Assembly (NCBI RefSeq): GCF_013248995.1
Contig: NZ_JABRPK010000001.1
Span: 310,001-374,000 of the forward strand
Length of the DNA: 64,000 bases
Reading direction: 5' to 3'
Source: Frigoribacterium sp. VKM Ac-2836
GTDB lineage: Bacteria; Actinomycetota; Actinomycetes; Actinomycetales; Microbacteriaceae
Positions 62,685-64,000 of this stretch are shown piece after piece. Position 1 is the first letter of the stretch. Each line of letters starts with the position of its first letter. The notes beneath the pieces were generated by a model, which saw only the letters and a program-made list of their open reading frames with translations, searched no databases and was not told the DNA's origin. The position numbers and the translations under genes were made by a program.

Positions 62685-63950
62685 GTGAGCTTGATCGTGC
62701 AGAAATTCGGCGGATCGTCCGTCGCCGATGCCGAGAGCATCAAGCGCGTCGCCAAGCGCATCGTCGAGACCCGCAAAGCGGGCAACGACGTCGTCGTGGC
62801 CGTCAGCGCGATGGGCGACACCACCGACGAGCTGCTCGACCTGGCGAACGAGGTCAGCCCGTTGCCCGGCGGTCGCGAGCTCGACATGCTGCTCACCGCG
62901 GGCGAGCGCATCAGCATGGCCCTGCTCGCGATGGCCATCCGCAGCCTGGGCGTCGAGGCCCGCTCGTACACCGGCAGCCAGGCCGGCATGATCACCGACG
63001 CCCAACACGGCAAGGCCCGCATCGTCGACGTCACGCCCGGTCGGGTGCGCGACGCCCTCGATGCCGGGTACGTGGCGATCGTCGCCGGATTCCAGGGTTT
63101 CAACCGGTCCACCGGTGACATCACGACACTCGGTCGCGGCGGCTCCGACACGACCGCGGTGGCTCTCGCCGCGGCGCTCGAGGCCGACGTCTGCGAGATC
63201 TACACCGACGTGGACGGCGTCTTCACGGCCGACCCCCGTGTCGTGCCGAAGGCCCGCAAGCTCGACCGCGTCACGAGCGAAGAGATGCTCGAACTCGCCG
63301 CCGCCGGGTCGAAGGTGCTCTACATCCGTGCCGTCGAGTACGCCCGGCGCCACGGCGTCACCCTGCACGTCCGTTCGTCGTTCAACAACAACGAGGGCAC
63401 GCTCGTCGTCAACCCGAAAGAGGGAGAGAACGTGGAAGAACCCATCATCAGCGGGGTCGCGGGTGACCTCAGCGAGGGCAAGATCACGGTCGTCGGCGTC
63501 CCCGACGTGCCGGGCAAGGCCGCCCAGATCTTCCGCACGGTCGCGAAGACCGGCGCCAACATCGACATGATCGTGCAGAACGTCTCGGCGGCGTCCACCA
63601 GTCGCACCGACATCTCGTTCACCCTGCCGAAGTCCGAGGGCGCCGTCGTGCTGCAGGCCCTCGAGTCCGACCGTGCCGAGATCGGCTTCGAGTCGTTGCA
63701 GTACGACGACCAGATCGGCAAGCTCGCGCTCGTCGGCGCCGGCATGCGCACCAACGCGGGCGTCTCGGCGCGGCTGTTCACGGCCCTCTTCGAGGCCGGC
63801 ATCAACATCGAGATGATCTCGACCAGCGAGATCCGCATCTCGGTCGTCACCCGGGCCGACACCCTGAACGACGCGTTGCGCGTCGTCCACACGGCGTTCG
63901 GTCTGGACGCCGAGGTCGACGCCGTCGTCCACGGCGGCACCGGCCGCTGA
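62685..63950 (+). CDS. lysC: Aspartate kinase
   Basis: First enzyme of the aspartate pathway to Lys, Thr, Met and diaminopimelate; 421 residues, the length of the corynebacterial alpha subunit. Kinase domain [50 protein letters not shown]; two C-terminal ACT domains (about 265-421) mediate feedback control. GTG start with CAGGAG upstream. The usual downstream asd gene would lie beyond the window. Confidence 0.96.
   Translation: MSLIVQKFGGSSVADAESIKRVAKRIVETRKAGNDVVVAVSAMGDTTDELLDLANEVSPLPGGRELDMLLTAGERISMALLAMAIRSLGVEARSYTGSQAGMITDAQHGKARIVDVTPGRVRDALDAGYVAIVAGFQGFNRSTGDITTLGRGGSDTTAVALAAALEADVCEIYTDVDGVFTADPRVVPKARKLDRVTSEEMLELAAAGSKVLYIRAVEYARRHGVTLHVRSSFNNNEGTLVVNPKEGENVEEPIISGVAGDLSEGKITVVGVPDVPGKAAQIFRTVAKTGANIDMIVQNVSAASTSRTDISFTLPKSEGAVVLQALESDRAEIGFESLQYDDQIGKLALVGAGMRTNAGVSARLFTALFEAGINIEMISTSEIRISVVTRADTLNDALRVVHTAFGLDAEVDAVVHGGTGR
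63432..63950 (+). CDS. Aspartate kinase beta subunit, internal start
   Basis: In Corynebacterium the alpha2beta2 enzyme arises because the regulatory half of lysC is also translated from an internal start at an MEEA motif. Here GTG at 63432 begins [20 protein letters not shown] at the equivalent place and is preceded by GAGGGAGA, a good ribosome binding site, giving a 172-residue ACT-domain protein. Established for relatives, inferred here. Confidence 0.7.
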   Translation: MEEPIISGVAGDLSEGKITVVGVPDVPGKAAQIFRTVAKTGANIDMIVQNVSAASTSRTDISFTLPKSEGAVVLQALESDRAEIGFESLQYDDQIGKLALVGAGMRTNAGVSARLFTALFEAGINIEMISTSEIRISVVTRADTLNDALRVVHTAFGLDAEVDAVVHGGTGR

Positions 63951-64000
63951 CGCGCCCCGTCCCTCGACCACCGGAGGCGCGCGCGGCTCTCGCACCGCGC
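63951..64000. other. Window end after lysC
   Basis: Fifty nt with one copy of the dispersed 9-mer (GGAGGCGCG at 63973-63981). No gene start is visible before the window ends. Confidence 0.6.

Overview
The window is a stretch of high-GC actinobacterial chromosome. Gene content, frequent GTG starts, TANNNT -10 boxes placed exactly 6 nt before start codons, and an LAYTG cell-wall sorting signal point to Micrococcales, most likely Microbacteriaceae (inference from gene families; no 16S gene is present).

Layout. (1) 25-9984: a ROK-family repressor diverges from a carbohydrate operon of a TIM-barrel isomerase/epimerase, Gfo/Idh/MocA oxidoreductase, lipoprotein sugar-binding protein, two permeases, a second oxidoreductase, a second isomerase and a TolB-like beta-propeller. 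It has no ABC ATPase of its own. (2) 10073-13705: an OmpR-type response regulator and histidine kinase, then rplJ-rplL behind an attenuator leader. (3) 13780-19006: on the minus strand an amino-acid permease and a LuxR-type regulator; divergent from them an ABC exporter. (4) 19023-23343: DUF3105 and DUF305 membrane-anchored proteins, then the reverse-transsulfuration pair cystathionine beta-synthase and cystathionine gamma-lyase/synthase. (5) 23396-30444: an MFS exporter, a LacI-type regulator, and a multiple-monosaccharide ABC transporter (MmsA/GguA, MmsB/GguB, ChvE-like). One 16-bp operator-like sequence lies in front of both the regulator and the transporter operon. (6) 30460-36918: two paralogous small secreted proteins (one apparently damaged), a MOSC protein, TetR plus Bcr/CflA exporter, a PAP2 phosphatase and a HerA-like ATPase. 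(7) 36941-44724: a PH-like membrane protein, an S4 protein, a YbaK deacylase, tRNA-Ser(GGA), a membrane SpoIIE-type phosphatase, an ABC-2 transporter with a tiny membrane protein and two-component system, and a GNAT enzyme. (8) 44801-48234: pta-ackA. (9) 48270-64000: an NAD(P)H-binding protein, the SRP RNA, a 2990-residue repeat-built surface protein, dnaX, recR, a DUF1206 protein and lysC with an internal beta-subunit start.

Two genome-wide signals recur. The 9-mer CGCGCCTCC/GGAGGCGCG occurs about 32 times, against roughly 4 expected from base composition, and clusters just after stop codons. At least 15 genes have a -10 hexamer 6-7 nt before the start codon, which implies leaderless transcripts. 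The most striking single locus is the giant adhesin-like gene placed between the SRP RNA gene and dnaX.
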